From NCBI RefSeq assembly GCF_002056795.1, contig NZ_CP020104.1:1809001-1873000 (forward strand): a stretch of DNA of 64,000 bases, in the 5' to 3' direction. Both the position numbers and the translations under genes were made by a program. Origin of the DNA: Spirosoma aerolatum (GTDB lineage Bacteria; Bacteroidota; Bacteroidia; Cytophagales; Spirosomataceae). The stretch's first letter is position 1. Each line of letters opens with the position of its first letter. Below are positions 43,670 through 53,260 of this stretch, in pieces. Below the pieces are notes generated by a model. It had not been told where the DNA came from. It did not search any database and was given only the letters and a program-made list of their open reading frames with translations.

Positions 43670-45532
43670 ATGACCATATTAGGTATTTCTGCTTTTTATC
43701 ACGATTCAGCGGCTGCGCTAATCGAAGATGGCCGTATCGTTGCCGCAGCTCAGGAAGAGCGATTTACACGTAAAAAGCATGACCCAGGATTTCCGGCTCA
43801 CGCAATCCAATACTGCCTTCAATATAGTGGGGCAGACCTCAATAAATTAGATGCCATTGTCTTTTACGACAAACCACTGCTGAAATTTGAGCGGCTACTC
43901 GAAACGTATTACGCCTTTGCACCCAAAGGCATTCGGTCGTTTCTGATGTCGATTCCGGTTTGGCTCAAGGAAAAGCTGTTTCTCAAGCGACTGATTCGGG
44001 AGGAACTGGAAAAGATAGGGTATAAGTCCTCCAGCAAAGTAAAGCTGCTGTTTCCTGAGCACCATCTGTCGCATGGAGCCAGTGCGTTTTATCCGTCGCC
44101 GTTCGAGCGGGCGGCTATCCTGACCATCGATGGTGTTGGCGAATGGGCAACGGCGTCTATTGGCCTGGGTGAAGGGAAAAACATCTCGATCCTGAAAGAA
44201 TTACGGTTTCCGCATTCGCTGGGGCTTTTGTATTCGGCATTTACCTACTTCCTGGGCTTCCGGGTGAACTCCGGTGAATATAAGTTGATGGGGTTGGCTC
44301 CGTATGGCGATCCGACTTCTCCCGATGTAGCTCGCTACATGGCGATAATTAAGGATAAACTGGCTGATTTACGGCCCGATGGCTCCGTTTGGCTCAATCA
44401 GGAGTATTTCGATTATGCCACTGGGCTCACCATGGTGCATGAACAGAAATGGGCCGAACTGTTTGGCTTTCCGAAACGTCAGCCTGAAGATGAGCTTCAG
44501 GCACATCACTGCAACCTGGGCCTGGCCATTCAATACCTGACCGAAGAGGTGGTACTAAACATGGCCCGAGAAGCCAAACGGTTAACTAATGCCGATGCGC
44601 TGGTGCTGGCCGGTGGTGTAGCCCTGAATTGTGTATCGAACGGGAAACTTCAGGCAGCTGGATTGTTCAAAGATCTCTTTATCCAACCCGCTGCCGGTGA
44701 TGCAGGTGGTGCTTTAGGAGCTGCTTTAGCCGCCTACCATATTTATTTCGGAAAAGAACGTGAGGTTACGAAAGAACGGGATGCCATGCGGGGCTCGTAT
44801 CTGGGGCCAACCTTCTCCGATCTGGACGTTGAACTGATGGCTTTGAAATATAAAGCAGTTGGAAAACACTTCGATAATTTCGACGAACTGAGTCGGGAAA
44901 CGGCCCGATTGCTGGCCGAAGGCAATGTGGTGGGCTGGGTGCAGGGACGCATGGAATTTGGGCCCCGGGCCTTGGGTGGCCGCAGCATTCTGGGCGATCC
45001 ACGAAATGCCGAGATGCAGAAAAAACTAAACCTGAAAATTAAGTACCGGGAGTCGTTCCGGCCGTTTGCGCCATCGGTACTAGCCGAAGATTGCGCCGAG
45101 TATTTCGATTACGATGGGATTTCGCCGTATATGCTATTGGTTCATCCGGTAGCGCAAAAACGCCGTACACCCGTACCGGCCGATTATGCCAGTTTCCCCC
45201 TGCGCGAAAAACTGTACTACCAGCGGTCCGACTTGCCGTCGATTACCCACATCGATTATTCAGCCCGGATTCAAACGGTACATAAAGATACCAACCCGCG
45301 TTATTACCAGTTGATTGATGCGTTTAAGCAACTTACGGGCTATGGTGTTATTGTTAACACCAGTTTCAATGTGCGGGGCGAACCCATCGTTTCTACACCT
45401 GATGATGCGTATCGATGCTTTATGCGTACCGAAATGGATTACCTGGTTGTCGGAAACTACCTGTTCGATAAGCGCCAGCAACCCGAATGGCAGGATACTG
45501 ATAACTGGAAAGAAGAGTTTGTTTTAGACTAA
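43670..45532 (+). CDS. NodU/CmcH-family carbamoyltransferase
   Basis: The 620-residue enzyme transfers a carbamoyl group from carbamoyl phosphate to a hydroxyl of a sugar or other metabolite. The start ILGISAFYHDSAAALIEDG, the metal-binding HHLSHGASAF, the nucleotide-binding LAGGVALNC and the C-terminal YrdC-like EFGPRALGGRSILGDPR are all diagnostic. The C-terminal third completes the normal family length. It leads an operon with an SGNH protein, a DUF5989 protein and an SxtJ-like membrane protein, a gene set that recurs in other bacteria. It probably modifies a surface or secreted glycan; the true substrate is not known. Confidence 0.94.
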   Translation: MTILGISAFYHDSAAALIEDGRIVAAAQEERFTRKKHDPGFPAHAIQYCLQYSGADLNKLDAIVFYDKPLLKFERLLETYYAFAPKGIRSFLMSIPVWLKEKLFLKRLIREELEKIGYKSSSKVKLLFPEHHLSHGASAFYPSPFERAAILTIDGVGEWATASIGLGEGKNISILKELRFPHSLGLLYSAFTYFLGFRVNSGEYKLMGLAPYGDPTSPDVARYMAIIKDKLADLRPDGSVWLNQEYFDYATGLTMVHEQKWAELFGFPKRQPEDELQAHHCNLGLAIQYLTEEVVLNMAREAKRLTNADALVLAGGVALNCVSNGKLQAAGLFKDLFIQPAAGDAGGALGAALAAYHIYFGKEREVTKERDAMRGSYLGPTFSDLDVELMALKYKAVGKHFDNFDELSRETARLLAEGNVVGWVQGRMEFGPRALGGRSILGDPRNAEMQKKLNLKIKYRESFRPFAPSVLAEDCAEYFDYDGISPYMLLVHPVAQKRRTPVPADYASFPLREKLYYQRSDLPSITHIDYSARIQTVHKDTNPRYYQLIDAFKQLTGYGVIVNTSFNVRGEPIVSTPDDAYRCFMRTEMDYLVVGNYLFDKRQQPEWQDTDNWKEEFVLD

Positions 45533-45562
45533 CGGGCGCCTACCGCCGAATGGGCTGAATTG

Positions 45563-46726
45563 ATGCAATCAAAATTTGTTTCGAGTGGTATTCGTTTACT
45601 ATTCCTGGCGTTCCTGGCCTTTCTTCTGTATTACGGAGATCGAATCCATGTGGTATTGGATTACCCACACAGAGGGCTTTTCGATAATATTTACGTTCGG
45701 CTAGCTAAAATCGCCATGCTGCTTCTGGTGATGATGGAACTAGTCCGGTTGTATTATTATGGAGTGGTTAAGAACCCGAATCCGCCTAAGCTAATCGGTA
45801 ATCTAGCGACGCTGCTGGTGCCCACTGCGCTCTTGTTGGTGTTCGTTGAAATTATTTTCATGTTCATTGCCCAGAGCCAGGAGGGAGGGCTTACACTAGC
45901 TTCGCACATCTGGTTCGAGCGGTATTGGCCACCCATGGTTGGCGATTACCGCGATACGCCCAGAACGGATACACTGGGCAAAAAAGTCGTATTGGTTGTG
46001 GGCGATTCGTTTACATCGGGGCACGGTCTGAAGCGGGCAGAAGAACGATACGGAAACATTTTGGGCGAAAAGTTAGGCAATCAGTATATCACCTATAATC
46101 TGGGTATATCAGGCTCCGATACCCGTAATGAATACGAACGGTTGGTGAAATTCGGCAAAAAGCCCGATATACTCGTTTTACAGTATTTTCCGAACGACAT
46201 CGAAAAGGTGGCCCACGACCACGGTTTGGTACCAGCTTCGTTTGAGCCCTATTCCGATGTACCCCGGATGTTTCAATCGCTGTTTATTAAGTCCTATTTG
46301 CTCAATTATCTATACTGGCAGTTTCCACATGGTAATTTTGCGCCGTTCGATACCTATGCTCGCACAGCCTATGGAACTCCGGCGATTATTAACGATCATT
46401 TGAGCGATCTGGCTAAATTTGTAACGTATGCCAAGGAGCATAATGCTCGTTTCTACGTTGTATTATTCCCTTTCTCGCACAATCTGGAAAAAACAACGGA
46501 ATACGTCAAGCCGGTGGTTTCGTTCTTTCAAAAGAACAACGTGCCGGTTTTGGAAGCTGGTAAGCTGATGGGCGATATTGACCCGAAGGACCGGGTAGTG
46601 GGACGAAATGATGGTCATGCCAGTGCATTGGTGAATCAGCGCGTAGGGGAGGCCCTGTTCAAACTTGTTCAGTCTAACCCAGGTACGGGGCATATTGCCT
46701 CGTCCGACAGTACAGCTAAACCTTAG
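45563..46726 (+). CDS. Membrane-anchored SGNH/GDSL hydrolase-like protein
   Basis: The protein of about 387 residues has three hydrophobic helices in the first 115 residues and then an SGNH hydrolase domain. The nucleophile block is VLVVGDSFTSGHG, the Asn-containing block YNLGISGSDTRNEY and the C-terminal catalytic Asp-His pair GRNDGHAS. Such proteins remove or transfer acyl groups on glycans. The frame begins at a TTG at 45560, but ATG 45563 is the better start. It is 30 bp from the carbamoyltransferase gene, so likely acts on the same product. Confidence 0.88.
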   Translation: MQSKFVSSGIRLLFLAFLAFLLYYGDRIHVVLDYPHRGLFDNIYVRLAKIAMLLLVMMELVRLYYYGVVKNPNPPKLIGNLATLLVPTALLLVFVEIIFMFIAQSQEGGLTLASHIWFERYWPPMVGDYRDTPRTDTLGKKVVLVVGDSFTSGHGLKRAEERYGNILGEKLGNQYITYNLGISGSDTRNEYERLVKFGKKPDILVLQYFPNDIEKVAHDHGLVPASFEPYSDVPRMFQSLFIKSYLLNYLYWQFPHGNFAPFDTYARTAYGTPAIINDHLSDLAKFVTYAKEHNARFYVVLFPFSHNLEKTTEYVKPVVSFFQKNNVPVLEAGKLMGDIDPKDRVVGRNDGHASALVNQRVGEALFKLVQSNPGTGHIASSDSTAKP

Positions 46727-46776
46727 ATTTTTTACTTATTGATTTGATAAACAAGTAAATAAACGTAAAGTAAATC

Positions 46777-46926
46777 ATGGAATTTTTGCAGGACATTATC
46801 AAATTCATGCAGCAGCGTAAGAAATGGTGGCTGGCACCAATGATTATTCTGTTGCTGCTGATTGGTATTCTGATTGTTATTGGTGGCGGATCGGCCGTTG
46901 CACCGTTCATTTACACGCTGTTCTAG
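46777..46926 (+). CDS. DUF5989 family small membrane protein
   Basis: The 49-residue protein, too small for most gene finders, starts MEFLQDIIKFMQQRKKWWLAP, continues with a single membrane helix of repeated Ile and Leu, and ends GGGSAVAPFIYTLF. This matches the DUF5989 pattern, where a basic KKWW stretch precedes one helix and the end reads APFIYTLF. It is spaced 50 bp from the SGNH gene and 2 bp from the SxtJ-like gene. It always seems to travel with carbamoyltransferase and SxtJ genes in my knowledge; its function is unknown. Confidence 0.88.
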   Translation: MEFLQDIIKFMQQRKKWWLAPMIILLLLIGILIVIGGGSAVAPFIYTLF

Positions 46927-46928
46927 GC

Positions 46929-47291
46929 ATGGACGTTTCTGAGAAGGTAAAAGCCCAGTTGGTTATTGTAACTGGGCTGGTTGTACTGTATTTCATTTTT
47001 AAATCGCCCTGGTGGCTTTATGCTGCCGCAGCGGTTGGTATTTTGAGTCTGGCGATTCCGGCGGCAGGTGATCTGATCGTGAAAGCATGGTTTAAACTGG
47101 CGGAGGTGTTGGGAAACATCAACGGCAAGATCATTCTTTCCATTCTGTTTTTCGTCTTTCTGTGGCCGATTGCAATGCTCTATCGGCTAAGTGCCAAGAA
47201 TCCGCTGGCTATTAAACGAACCGACCAAAAGTCGTTCTACAACGAACGAAATCACCAGTACACCAAAGAAGATTTAGAACAAACCTGGTAA
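46929..47291 (+). CDS. SxtJ-like membrane protein
   Basis: The 120-residue protein has about three membrane helices and the end text WPIAMLYRLSAKNPLAIKR that marks the SxtJ family, named after a gene of the saxitoxin cluster in cyanobacteria. The frame continues upstream to 46824 over the DUF5989 gene, but ATG 46929 lies 2 bp after that gene's stop and gives a standard N terminus (MDVSEKVKAQLVIVTG). Function is unknown; the constant link to carbamoyltransferases suggests a membrane partner. A terminator follows after about 80 bp. Confidence 0.85.
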   Translation: MDVSEKVKAQLVIVTGLVVLYFIFKSPWWLYAAAAVGILSLAIPAAGDLIVKAWFKLAEVLGNINGKIILSILFFVFLWPIAMLYRLSAKNPLAIKRTDQKSFYNERNHQYTKEDLEQTW

Positions 47292-47371
47292 TTGATCGGC
47301 AGTCGTAAATGGATGGGTGAACGGATAAAGGCGTTTCCCAATCTATAAAAACTACCAGATTCATCAAATCT

Positions 47372-47406
47372 TAGGGTACACGCCTATGCAGTGTACCCTA
47401 TTTTTA
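47372..47406 (+). terminator. Rho-independent terminator of the carbamoyltransferase operon
   Basis: Perfect 10-bp arms (TAGGGTACAC, 47372-47381, complement 47391-47400) are followed by TTTTTAT. It separates the operon from the metH promoter. Confidence 0.88.
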
Positions 47407-47408
47407 TC

Positions 47409-47416
47409 TATTTTTG
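47409..47416 (+). promoter_or_regulatory. -7 element of metH
   Basis: TATTTTTG matches TAnnTTTG and predicts transcription start near 47423, a few bases before the first helix of the SAM riboswitch. The -33 element is weak. Confidence 0.6.
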
Positions 47417-47429
47417 TTTTAGGCTTATC

Positions 47430-47566
47430 CAGAAAGACGGAGGGACGGACCCGATGAAGTCTTGGCAACCCTTTCAGAACCAATCAGTTACTGAGACTCG
47501 GTGCCAATTTCCTCCCGGTTTATTGACCGGGCCAGATAAGTTAGCTCCCCGCTATCCATCTTTCTG
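47430..47566 (+). promoter_or_regulatory. SAM-I (S-box) riboswitch controlling metH
   Basis: The leader contains the S-box core: GACGGAGGGAC, then CGATGAAGTC, then GGCAACC. The outer P1 helix pairs CAGAAAGA (47430-47437) with TCTTTCTG (47559-47566). The sequence between includes GGTGCCAATTCC-type and GATAAG elements expected for P3 and P4 regions. S-adenosylmethionine binding would reduce expression of methionine synthase. The mode of switching (attenuation or translation) is not clear; the 80 bp to the TTG start at 47648 would be the expression platform. Confidence 0.9.
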
Positions 47567-47647
47567 TGCCTAAGCTTTTTGCGGTTTTGGACTTTTTTAA
47601 GGACACGGATTGTTGGTATTCCTGACAATCGCACTATACAACTGCCT

Positions 47648-50600
47648 TTGAAAACGATATATGAACTTCTGAACGAGCGGATTCTCGTTCTTGATGGTGC
47701 AATGGGCACCATGATCCAGCGGTACAAACTGACTGACGCCGATTACCGGGGTGAGCGATTTAAGGATTTTCCACACGATGTAAAAGGCAACAACGATCTG
47801 TTATCGATCACGAAACCAGACGTGATCAGGGCAATTCATCGCCAGTATCTCGATGCAGGTGCCGACATTATCGAGACTAATACCTTCAGTGCCACGAGCA
47901 TTGCCATGGCCGATTATTACATGGAGGACCTAGTCTATGAACTGAACTACCAGTCGGCAAAGATTGCGAAGGAAGTGGCGGAAGAAGTAACCCGTCAGAA
48001 CCCCGATAAACCTCGGTTCGTTGCGGGCGCTATGGGTCCCACGAACCGTACGGCCTCGCTCTCGCCCGATGTCAATAACCCAGCGTATCGGGCGGTTACG
48101 TTCGATGAGCTGGTCGATACCTATTATGAGCAGGTAAGTGGCCTGGTTGAAGGAGGGGCTGATTTATTACTGGTTGAAACGATTTTCGATACGCTCAATG
48201 CGAAGGCGGCTATGTTCGCCATCGACAAATATTTTAGTAGTAGGAGCGAGGAGCGAGGAGCGAGGAGTGAGAACCCTCCTAACTACTTACCCGTTATGAT
48301 TTCGGGGACGATTACCGATGCCAGTGGACGAACCCTTTCCGGACAGACGACGGAGGCCTTTCTGTACTCCGTTTCGCATTTACCGTTACTGAGTGTGGGG
48401 CTGAACTGTGCACTGGGGGCCGAACTGATGCGTCCGTATATCCAGACGTTAGCGAAAGAAGCGCCATTTTTTACGTCGGCCTATCCGAACGCTGGCTTGC
48501 CGAATGAATTTGGGGAATATGACCAAACGCCCGACGAAATGGCGGCTCAAGTCGAAGGCTTCATCCGGGATGGTTTCGTGAACATCGTCGGCGGTTGCTG
48601 CGGATCTACACCTGATCATATTCAGGCCATTGCGCAGGCAGCCGCTAAACACAAACCACGGCAGCGCCCACAGGCTGAACCCTATCAGAAACTAAGTGGT
48701 CTGGAACCCCTGAAAGTAACGGAACAAACCAATTTCCTGAACATAGGTGAACGTACAAACGTAACCGGTTCGAAGAAGTTTGCCCGATTGATCAAAGAGG
48801 GAAATTACGACGAAGCCTTGAGTATCGCTCGTGGACAGGTTGAAGGAGGGGCTCAGGTGATTGATGTGAACATGGACGAAGGCATGCTCGATTCGGTCGA
48901 AGCTATGACCACCTTCCTGAACCTGATTGCTTCCGAACCCGACATCGCCCGTGTTCCGATCATGGTCGATTCGTCGAAGTGGGAAGTGATTGAAGCTGGC
49001 CTGAAATGCGTACAGGGAAAGGCCATCGTTAACTCCATTTCGCTGAAAGAAGGCGAAGAAGCGTTTATCGAACGGGCAAAACTTATTAAGCGCTACGGTG
49101 CTGCTACGGTTGTGATGGCGTTTGATGAAACCGGGCAGGCCGATTCATACGAACGACGAATCGAAATCTGTGAGCGGGCGTACCGCATTCTGGTCGATAA
49201 AGTGAATTTTCCTCCGCAGGACATCATTTTCGATCCCAACATTCTCACCGTTGCAACGGGTATTGAAGAGCATAACAACTACGCTGTCGATTTCATCAAC
49301 GCCACTCGCTGGATCAAGGAGAATCTGCCGTTAGCGAAGGTAAGTGGTGGCGTGTCGAACATCTCGTTCAGTTTCCGCGGCAACGATGTCGTGCGCGAAG
49401 CCATGCACTCGGCTTTTCTGTATCATGCCATTCGGGCAGGTATGGATATGGGTATTGTGAATGCGGGCCAATTGGAAGTGTATGACAACATTCCGAAAGA
49501 TCTGCTGGAACGCTGTGAAGACGTACTGTTGAATCGTCGGGACGATGCTACCGAACGGTTAGTCAATTTCGCGGAAACCGTAAAAGCCAAGGGGAAAGCC
49601 GTGGTGCAGGACGAAAGCTGGCGAGCTGAACCCGTTCGCGAACGGCTCAAGTATGCGCTGGTGAAGGGGATTACCGACTACATTGATGAAGATGTGGAAG
49701 AGATTCGCCAACAGGTCGAACGTCCGCTGCATGTGATCGAAGGGCCGTTGATGGATGGTATGAACGTGGTCGGTGACCTGTTTGGCGCGGGTAAAATGTT
49801 TTTGCCGCAGGTGGTCAAATCGGCACGGGTGATGAAAAAAGCCGTCGCTTATCTGACCCCATTCATCGAAGCCGAAAAATCGGGCGAAGGTTCATCGTCG
49901 GCGGGTAAAATTCTGCTGGCAACGGTGAAAGGCGACGTCCATGATATTGGTAAAAATATCGTCGGGGTTGTGTTGGGCTGTAACAATTACGAGATCATCG
50001 ACCTCGGTGTAATGGTGCCGACACAGAAAATTCTGGATGAAGCCCGCAAACATAATGTCGATATTATCGGCCTGAGCGGACTCATTACGCCGTCGCTCGA
50101 TGAAATGGTCGGTGTGGCTAAAGAAATGCAGCGACAGGGCTTTACACTGCCGCTGCTAATTGGTGGTGCTACCACCTCAAGAACGCATACGGCTGTTAAG
50201 ATCGATCCACATTATGCCGGACCAGTTGTTCATGTGCTGGATGCCAGCCGGAGTGTGCCCGTGGCGGGGCGGTTGACAAGTGAGCAGGCAGCAACCCGCG
50301 ACGAGATTTTTAATCAGATCAAAGCTGAGTATAGCAAACTCCGTGACGACCACGCCCGTCGTCGGCAGGAGAAAGCCAGCCTGACGATTGACAAAGCACG
50401 CCAGAACCGGGCACCCATCGACTGGCGGAATTTTGAGCCAGTCAAACCCACATTCCTGGGTAATCGCTATTTTGAGGATTACGATCTGGCCGAGCTGCGA
50501 AACTACATCGACTGGACACCTTTCTTCCAAACCTGGCAGCTACATGGTAAATACCCCGCCATCTTCGAGGATGCCACGGTGGGTAAAGAAGCTCGGCAAC

Positions 50601-51460
50601 TGTTTGATGATGCCAACCGACTGTTGCAGGAAATTATCGATGGCAAGCTGTTGAAAGCGAAGGCTGTAGTTGGATTTTACCCGGCCAACGCTGCCGACGA
50701 TGATGTACTGTTGCATGAGTTTGAAGAACAGGTTCGCGAAATTCCCTGCGAACGGCATGGATCGCACCGACATATTGAATATAAAATCAGTCGAACGCAG
50801 TCGCAGACGGCGGTAAGTCCGGTTGGTGAATTGATTTACGATACCAAAACGGTACTGCATTTCCTGCGTCAGCAGAACCAGAAAGCACCGGGCTTGCCTA
50901 ACTACTGCCTGTCGGACTTTGTGGCTCCCCTCGAAAGCGGCCGCGAAGATTACCTGGGTGGGTTTGCCGTGACAGCCGGTATCGGTATCGAAGCGTTGCT
51001 GGAAAAATACGAACGCGATCACGACGACTATAGCAGTATCATGGTGAAAGCCATTGCCGACCGTCTGGCCGAAGCCTTCGCTGAGTGTATGCACGAACGC
51101 GTACGGACGGAATTCTGGCCCTATGCGACAGGAGAAACGTTCTCGAACGATCAACTGATTAAGGAAGAATACCAGGGTATACGGCCCGCACCAGGTTATC
51201 CAGCTTGTCCCGATCATACCGAAAAAGGCACGTTGTTTGAACTGCTGGACGCTGGTAAGATCGGTATCGAACTGACCGAAAGTTATGCCATGTACCCAGC
51301 CTCGTCGGTCAGTGGATTCTACTTCTCGCACCCCGAATCGAAGTATTTTGCCGTTGGTAAAATCAACAAAGACCAGATATTAGATTACGCCCAACGGAAA
51401 GATATGCCGGTTGACGAGGTAGAAAGATGGTTGGCTCCTGTCCTTAGTTATGATGCCTAG
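47648..51460 (+). CDS. metH: Cobalamin-dependent methionine synthase
   Basis: The enzyme of about 1,270 residues transfers a methyl group from methyltetrahydrofolate to homocysteine via cobalamin. Domains run in order: homocysteine-binding (start [13 protein letters not shown], zinc cysteines in LNCALG and [10 protein letters not shown]), pterin-binding ([14 protein letters not shown]), cobalamin cap and B12-binding ([14 protein letters not shown] with the axial His) and the C-terminal reactivation domain binding SAM ([15 protein letters not shown]). No ATG is available; TTG 47648 (giving [17 protein letters not shown]) fits homologues better than TTG 47579, which would start 12 bases after the riboswitch. 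An unusual low-complexity loop near residues 197-209 is made by repeat DNA. Confidence 0.96.
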   Translation: MKTIYELLNERILVLDGAMGTMIQRYKLTDADYRGERFKDFPHDVKGNNDLLSITKPDVIRAIHRQYLDAGADIIETNTFSATSIAMADYYMEDLVYELNYQSAKIAKEVAEEVTRQNPDKPRFVAGAMGPTNRTASLSPDVNNPAYRAVTFDELVDTYYEQVSGLVEGGADLLLVETIFDTLNAKAAMFAIDKYFSSRSEERGARSENPPNYLPVMISGTITDASGRTLSGQTTEAFLYSVSHLPLLSVGLNCALGAELMRPYIQTLAKEAPFFTSAYPNAGLPNEFGEYDQTPDEMAAQVEGFIRDGFVNIVGGCCGSTPDHIQAIAQAAAKHKPRQRPQAEPYQKLSGLEPLKVTEQTNFLNIGERTNVTGSKKFARLIKEGNYDEALSIARGQVEGGAQVIDVNMDEGMLDSVEAMTTFLNLIASEPDIARVPIMVDSSKWEVIEAGLKCVQGKAIVNSISLKEGEEAFIERAKLIKRYGAATVVMAFDETGQADSYERRIEICERAYRILVDKVNFPPQDIIFDPNILTVATGIEEHNNYAVDFINATRWIKENLPLAKVSGGVSNISFSFRGNDVVREAMHSAFLYHAIRAGMDMGIVNAGQLEVYDNIPKDLLERCEDVLLNRRDDATERLVNFAETVKAKGKAVVQDESWRAEPVRERLKYALVKGITDYIDEDVEEIRQQVERPLHVIEGPLMDGMNVVGDLFGAGKMFLPQVVKSARVMKKAVAYLTPFIEAEKSGEGSSSAGKILLATVKGDVHDIGKNIVGVVLGCNNYEIIDLGVMVPTQKILDEARKHNVDIIGLSGLITPSLDEMVGVAKEMQRQGFTLPLLIGGATTSRTHTAVKIDPHYAGPVVHVLDASRSVPVAGRLTSEQAATRDEIFNQIKAEYSKLRDDHARRRQEKASLTIDKARQNRAPIDWRNFEPVKPTFLGNRYFEDYDLAELRNYIDWTPFFQTWQLHGKYPAIFEDATVGKEARQLFDDANRLLQEIIDGKLLKAKAVVGFYPANAADDDVLLHEFEEQVREIPCERHGSHRHIEYKISRTQSQTAVSPVGELIYDTKTVLHFLRQQNQKAPGLPNYCLSDFVAPLESGREDYLGGFAVTAGIGIEALLEKYERDHDDYSSIMVKAIADRLAEAFAECMHERVRTEFWPYATGETFSNDQLIKEEYQGIRPAPGYPACPDHTEKGTLFELLDAGKIGIELTESYAMYPASSVSGFYFSHPESKYFAVGKINKDQILDYAQRKDMPVDEVERWLAPVLSYDA
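48235..48273. repeat. GGAGCGA direct repeats inside metH
   Basis: Tandem GGAGCGA words (48243-48263) end in GCGAGGAGTGAGAA (48260-48273), the exact complement of 21040-21053 beside the palindrome at 20987. In frame it encodes [11 protein letters not shown] in a loop of the homocysteine-binding domain, just before the conserved [13 protein letters not shown]. Only one arm is present; there is no complementary arm nearby. Confidence 0.65.
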
Positions 51461-51479
51461 CGTTAAACATCTATAGTGC

Positions 51480-51512
51480 AAAAGACGGTTGTGTAAGCGA
51501 CCGTCTTTTTTG
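51480..51512 (+). terminator. Rho-independent terminator of metH
   Basis: The arms AAAAGACGGT and ACCGTCTTTT flank a short loop and lead into a T-run, about 20 bp after the metH stop codon. Confidence 0.9.
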
Positions 51513-52090
51513 TTATTAACTTTAACACGTAATCGTCAGCCGTATATGGGTAATTTTATTAACTATGTCGAGATTAGTAACTTCAAATCGATACGTCATT
51601 TGAAGTTAAAAGAGTTTAAGAAAATTAATTTGTTTATAGGTAGGCCAAATGTTGGTAAGTCGAATTTGTTAGAAGCTCTATCCTTATTCAATGTATCATG
51701 GGATAAATTAACAGATATCGTTCGAGTTGAAAACTTAAGGGAGCTTCACTACGATGGAAATGTTGATGAAAAAATAAATATAACGGTAAAAAGGGAAAAT
51801 GAAAAAGATTATGTCGAGAGCTGTGAGATGACTTTTTTACGCTCTATGGGTATGACTTTGGTAGGACTCTCTAGGAGAAACATTCTCCAGCCAGAAGATC
51901 TTCATCTTAATGAAAAATACGCATATCAGATTGATGATAAATTCAAACCGCTCAAGCCGCCTGGTTATACTTATTTTTTTGATGAAATAAGAAAATATAC
52001 ATTTAAATCTGATATTAAATTCTTTGAGAAACGTTACCCATATTTATTGCCTCCTTTTGGTAATAATATTCTATATGTATTAGAGCCTGT

Positions 52091-52864
52091 TTAAAAATGC
52101 TTAAGAATTCGGTTGATGTTGGATAAATACACAAACGATTCATGGGAAGCAACTCCACATTCATAGTCCTTGCTGAGCCGTCGCGACCAGTTCATCCAAG
52201 CAAAGGTTCGCTCTACCTTCCAGCGCATAGGCACCACCTGGAAACCGGCCAACTCTTTTACTCTCACCACATCTAAAATTAACCCAAGGGACTTTTTAAG
52301 CCAGCGGGCTAACTTTTTGCCATAGGCACTGTCAGCTAAAATCTTACTCATTCGCTTATATCCTTGATCCGCTAAACGACTTAACACTGCTCGTGCTGCC
52401 GGACTATCATGCTGATTGGCAGCATGGACCACCACTACTAAAACTAAGCCCAATGTATCAACGACAATATGCCGTTTGCGTCCGTTGATTTTCTTATGCC
52501 CATCATAGCCTTTGGGAACGACGCCCCATTCACTACACTTAACACTCTGTGAATCAATGACACCCACGCTGGGTGAGCCCTCCCTCCCGGCTTTCTTTCG
52601 TCGACGTTCGACCAACTCTTTATTGAGTCTTTCCCACATACCATTATTGCGCCACTTCCAAAAGTAATAGTAGCATAAGGGCCAGGGTGGCAGATCGTTG
52701 GGTAAAAGTCGCCATTGGCATCCAGCTTTTGTTACATATAATAAGGCATTTAGAATAGTACGAAGGGAATACTTGCGTTTACGTTTGTCGGCCAGTATTT
52801 CTTCAATAACTTGCCAGGCAGAATCTGTCAGATCTGTGGGATACATCTGTTGTTGGATTAGCAT
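52091..52864 (-). CDS. IS5-family DDE transposase
   Basis: The 257-residue transposase is complete. Its N-terminal part has LTDSAWQVIEEIL and YVTKAGCQWRLLPNDLPPW, typical of the IS5/IS1031 group. The catalytic residues are Asp in VGVIDSQSVK, Asp in KILADSAYGKKLA and Glu in WKVERTFAWMNWSRRL. The stop codon lies in the left terminal inverted repeat, as often seen in small IS elements. Nothing suggests inactivation. Confidence 0.95.
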   Translation of the reverse strand: MLIQQQMYPTDLTDSAWQVIEEILADKRKRKYSLRTILNALLYVTKAGCQWRLLPNDLPPWPLCYYYFWKWRNNGMWERLNKELVERRRKKAGREGSPSVGVIDSQSVKCSEWGVVPKGYDGHKKINGRKRHIVVDTLGLVLVVVVHAANQHDSPAARAVLSRLADQGYKRMSKILADSAYGKKLARWLKKSLGLILDVVRVKELAGFQVVPMRWKVERTFAWMNWSRRLSKDYECGVASHESFVYLSNINRILKHF

Positions 52865-52906
52865 ACAAATTGATTACCCAAAAGATTCTTTCGACAGGAG
52901 TTTACC

Positions 52907-53260
52907 ATGAACACCGAAGAATTCGTAGAAGTAATTAAAGTTGTCACTGAGCAATGCGCTCAAGCTACAATTGGCTCTTTATTAGTAGTTCCAGGCCGTA
53001 AGCCTGACGGCACTAAATTGGCTCTATCTCAATGGTATAACTCTTTAGGCGATATAGAGAAAGATAACGTGAACAAGATTATCAAAGAAGCAACTGCACA
53101 AACAACTTTTTCCTTTCTATGTGTTCTTGATGGAGTCACTGCCATTGAAGATGGCGAAAGCAAAGGGGCTCTTGAGCTTACATACATTGCGTCTGATGGG
53201 AGTCGGCTTTTGCTAAATAACCCAAACAATGAACATCTCCATGATGTGTTCAACAGTTAA
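52907..53260 (+). CDS. Passenger gene inside the IS5-family element
   Basis: The 117-residue acidic protein has no match I can name (start MNTEEFVEVIKVVTEQCAQATIG, later FSFLCVLDGVTAIEDGESKG, end NNPNNEHLHDVFNS). It is soluble, without a signal peptide. It lies entirely inside the inverted repeats of the element, divergent from the transposase gene. The ATG is preceded by AGGAG at a typical Shine-Dalgarno distance, which is unusual in this genome. It could be cargo such as a small immunity or adaptor protein, or a regulator of transposition; this is not determined. Confidence 0.7.
   Translation: MNTEEFVEVIKVVTEQCAQATIGSLLVVPGRKPDGTKLALSQWYNSLGDIEKDNVNKIIKEATAQTTFSFLCVLDGVTAIEDGESKGALELTYIASDGSRLLLNNPNNEHLHDVFNS

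Noticed and set aside
46463..46693. Minus-strand frames opposite the SGNH gene and similar shadows elsewhere
   Set aside because: They overlap clear genes, have no recognisable motifs and show no start or promoter context.
50540..51331. Long 263-codon frame on the minus strand within metH
   Set aside because: It is fully inside metH, which is certain on the plus strand; the antisense frame is a by-product of codon use.
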